This document shows, piece after piece, positions 31,037-31,483 of a stretch of 31,483 nucleotides of DNA; the first letter of the stretch is position 1, and each line of letters opens with the position of its first letter. This DNA is from DATAVB01 sp040414495. GTDB lineage: Bacteria; Actinomycetota; Actinomycetes; Mycobacteriales; QHCD01. The notes under the pieces were generated by a model. That model was not told the DNA's origin. It searched no databases and saw nothing but the letters and a program-made list of their open reading frames with translations. The position numbers were made by a program, and so were the translations under genes. The stretch covers positions 1 to 31,483 of the forward strand of contig JBEDUI010000111.1 of the NCBI GenBank assembly GCA_040414495.1, written 5' to 3'.

Positions 31037-31483
31037 TTACCTCCGCCGTGGGCGGCGCTCCTCGCCGTAAACGCCAGAATTGAAGGTGATTCCGGTGATT
31101 TCGTCCACGATGGCGTGCACGACGTCCGGTACGGCCCGTGTCACGGCGGGGGACAGACCAGTACCGAGATCGAGGTTGTCGGCCTCGACGGCGAAGACGA
31201 CCAGGCGAGCGGGCATACGGTCCAGCGCCTGGGCGAGCAGCACGGCCTGGGGCACACCCAGGCCGTGCGAGCTGGTTTGGCCGGTATCCAGCGACAGATC
31301 GTCCACAGTGGAGTGATGGATCCGGCCCGGCGTCGCCGGGGCGCAGGAGACGGCGTCGACGATGATGGCCAGCCTCGTATCGGACCAGGCGTCGAGGAGG
31401 CCGGCCGGTTCACCGTCGTGCAGCGCGACGCGGACGCCGGGGATTTTCAGGCGCTCCAGCTCGGCCACGACGGCCGGCCCGAT
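31037..31483 (-). CDS. [NiFe]-hydrogenase maturation protease (HyaD/HybD/HycI family), 5' end missing
   Basis: Endopeptidase that removes the C-terminal tail of a hydrogenase large subunit after nickel insertion. The frame reads IGPAVVAELERLKIPGVRVALHDGEPAGLLDAWSDTRLAIIVDAV, then HGLGVPQAVLLAQALDRMPARLVVFAVEADNLDLGTGLSPAV. These are the family's second half: GPAV after GxGN-RxDD, the HDGEP nickel-ligand region and the EADNxxxGxGLSP signature. The catalytic N-terminus (GIGNxxRxDDG) lies past the right edge, so the true start is not in this window; a GTG at 31468 is internal. Its presence predicts a [NiFe]-hydrogenase operon beyond the window. Confidence 0.88.
   Translation of the reverse strand: MGPAVVAELERLKIPGVRVALHDGEPAGLLDAWSDTRLAIIVDAVSCAPATPGRIHHSTVDDLSLDTGQTSSHGLGVPQAVLLAQALDRMPARLVVFAVEADNLDLGTGLSPAVTRAVPDVVHAIVDEITGITFNSGVYGEERRPRRR

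Noticed and set aside
1..31483. tRNA, rRNA, insertion sequences or phage genes
   Set aside because: I saw no cloverleaf with a T-arm, no rRNA-like segment and no transposase, integrase or capsid-like protein in any frame.

Overview
The window is a GC-rich chromosomal stretch from an actinomycete. The support is strong third-position G/C, frequent GTG/TTG starts, ATGA-coupled genes, and actinobacterial families: a DosS-type GAF kinase, a SigE-type sigma factor, a WYL regulator, DUF402, DUF2267 and universal stress proteins. I cannot name the genus. No rRNA, tRNA, phage or insertion-sequence gene is visible. Both ends cut genes: a UvrD/PcrA-type helicase on the left and a hydrogenase maturation protease on the right.

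Layout. 1-2687: helicase and a nitrilase-superfamily amidohydrolase (both -). 2985-3826: 5'-truncated, frameshifted remnant of a secreted phosphoesterase. 3796-5804: OmpR-type two-component system (-), divergent from a four-gene efflux operon (5946-9655: lipoprotein, periplasmic adaptor, ABC ATPase, MacB-type permease). An exact 11-bp tandem repeat lies between them and is the likely operator; the permease carries a frameshift. 9787-10394: a two-domain ABM-like protein, also frameshifted. 10395-10853: a repeat island with no gene. 10854-12029: secreted metallophosphoesterase (-). 12152-13861: DosS/DosT-like sensor kinase (-). 13987-15222: a membrane protein and an SRPBCC protein. 15512-18840: Tat-exported 5'-nucleotidase followed by an NHL-propeller protein. 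18928-20637: universal stress protein, GAPDH and a 64-aa protein. 20634-22852: HAD phosphatase and WYL regulator (-), divergent from a DinB-family protein. 22929-24633: SnoaL-like protein, then a sigma factor with its membrane partner. 24770-27050: DUF402, APH-type kinase and P-loop kinase. 27082-28035: cyclase-family hydrolase (-). 28207-29707: SufR-like regulator, cupin and membrane protein behind a perfect palindrome. 29761-31005: DUF2267 protein divergent from Hsp20. 31037-end: hydrogenase maturation protease.

Two themes stand out. The first is a possible hypoxia/redox module: a DosS-like kinase that keeps the heme-ligand context, DosR-box-like sites upstream of the universal stress protein and Hsp20 genes, a stand-alone GAPDH, and a hydrogenase-processing gene at the edge. 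No DosR-type regulator lies in the window. The second is a concentration of secreted phosphate-releasing enzymes (alkaline-phosphatase-family remnant, metallophosphoesterase, 5'-nucleotidase).

Three genes, and possibly a fourth, are each broken by the loss of one base. This is either real decay or a run of sequencing indels and should be settled before these genes are called dead.
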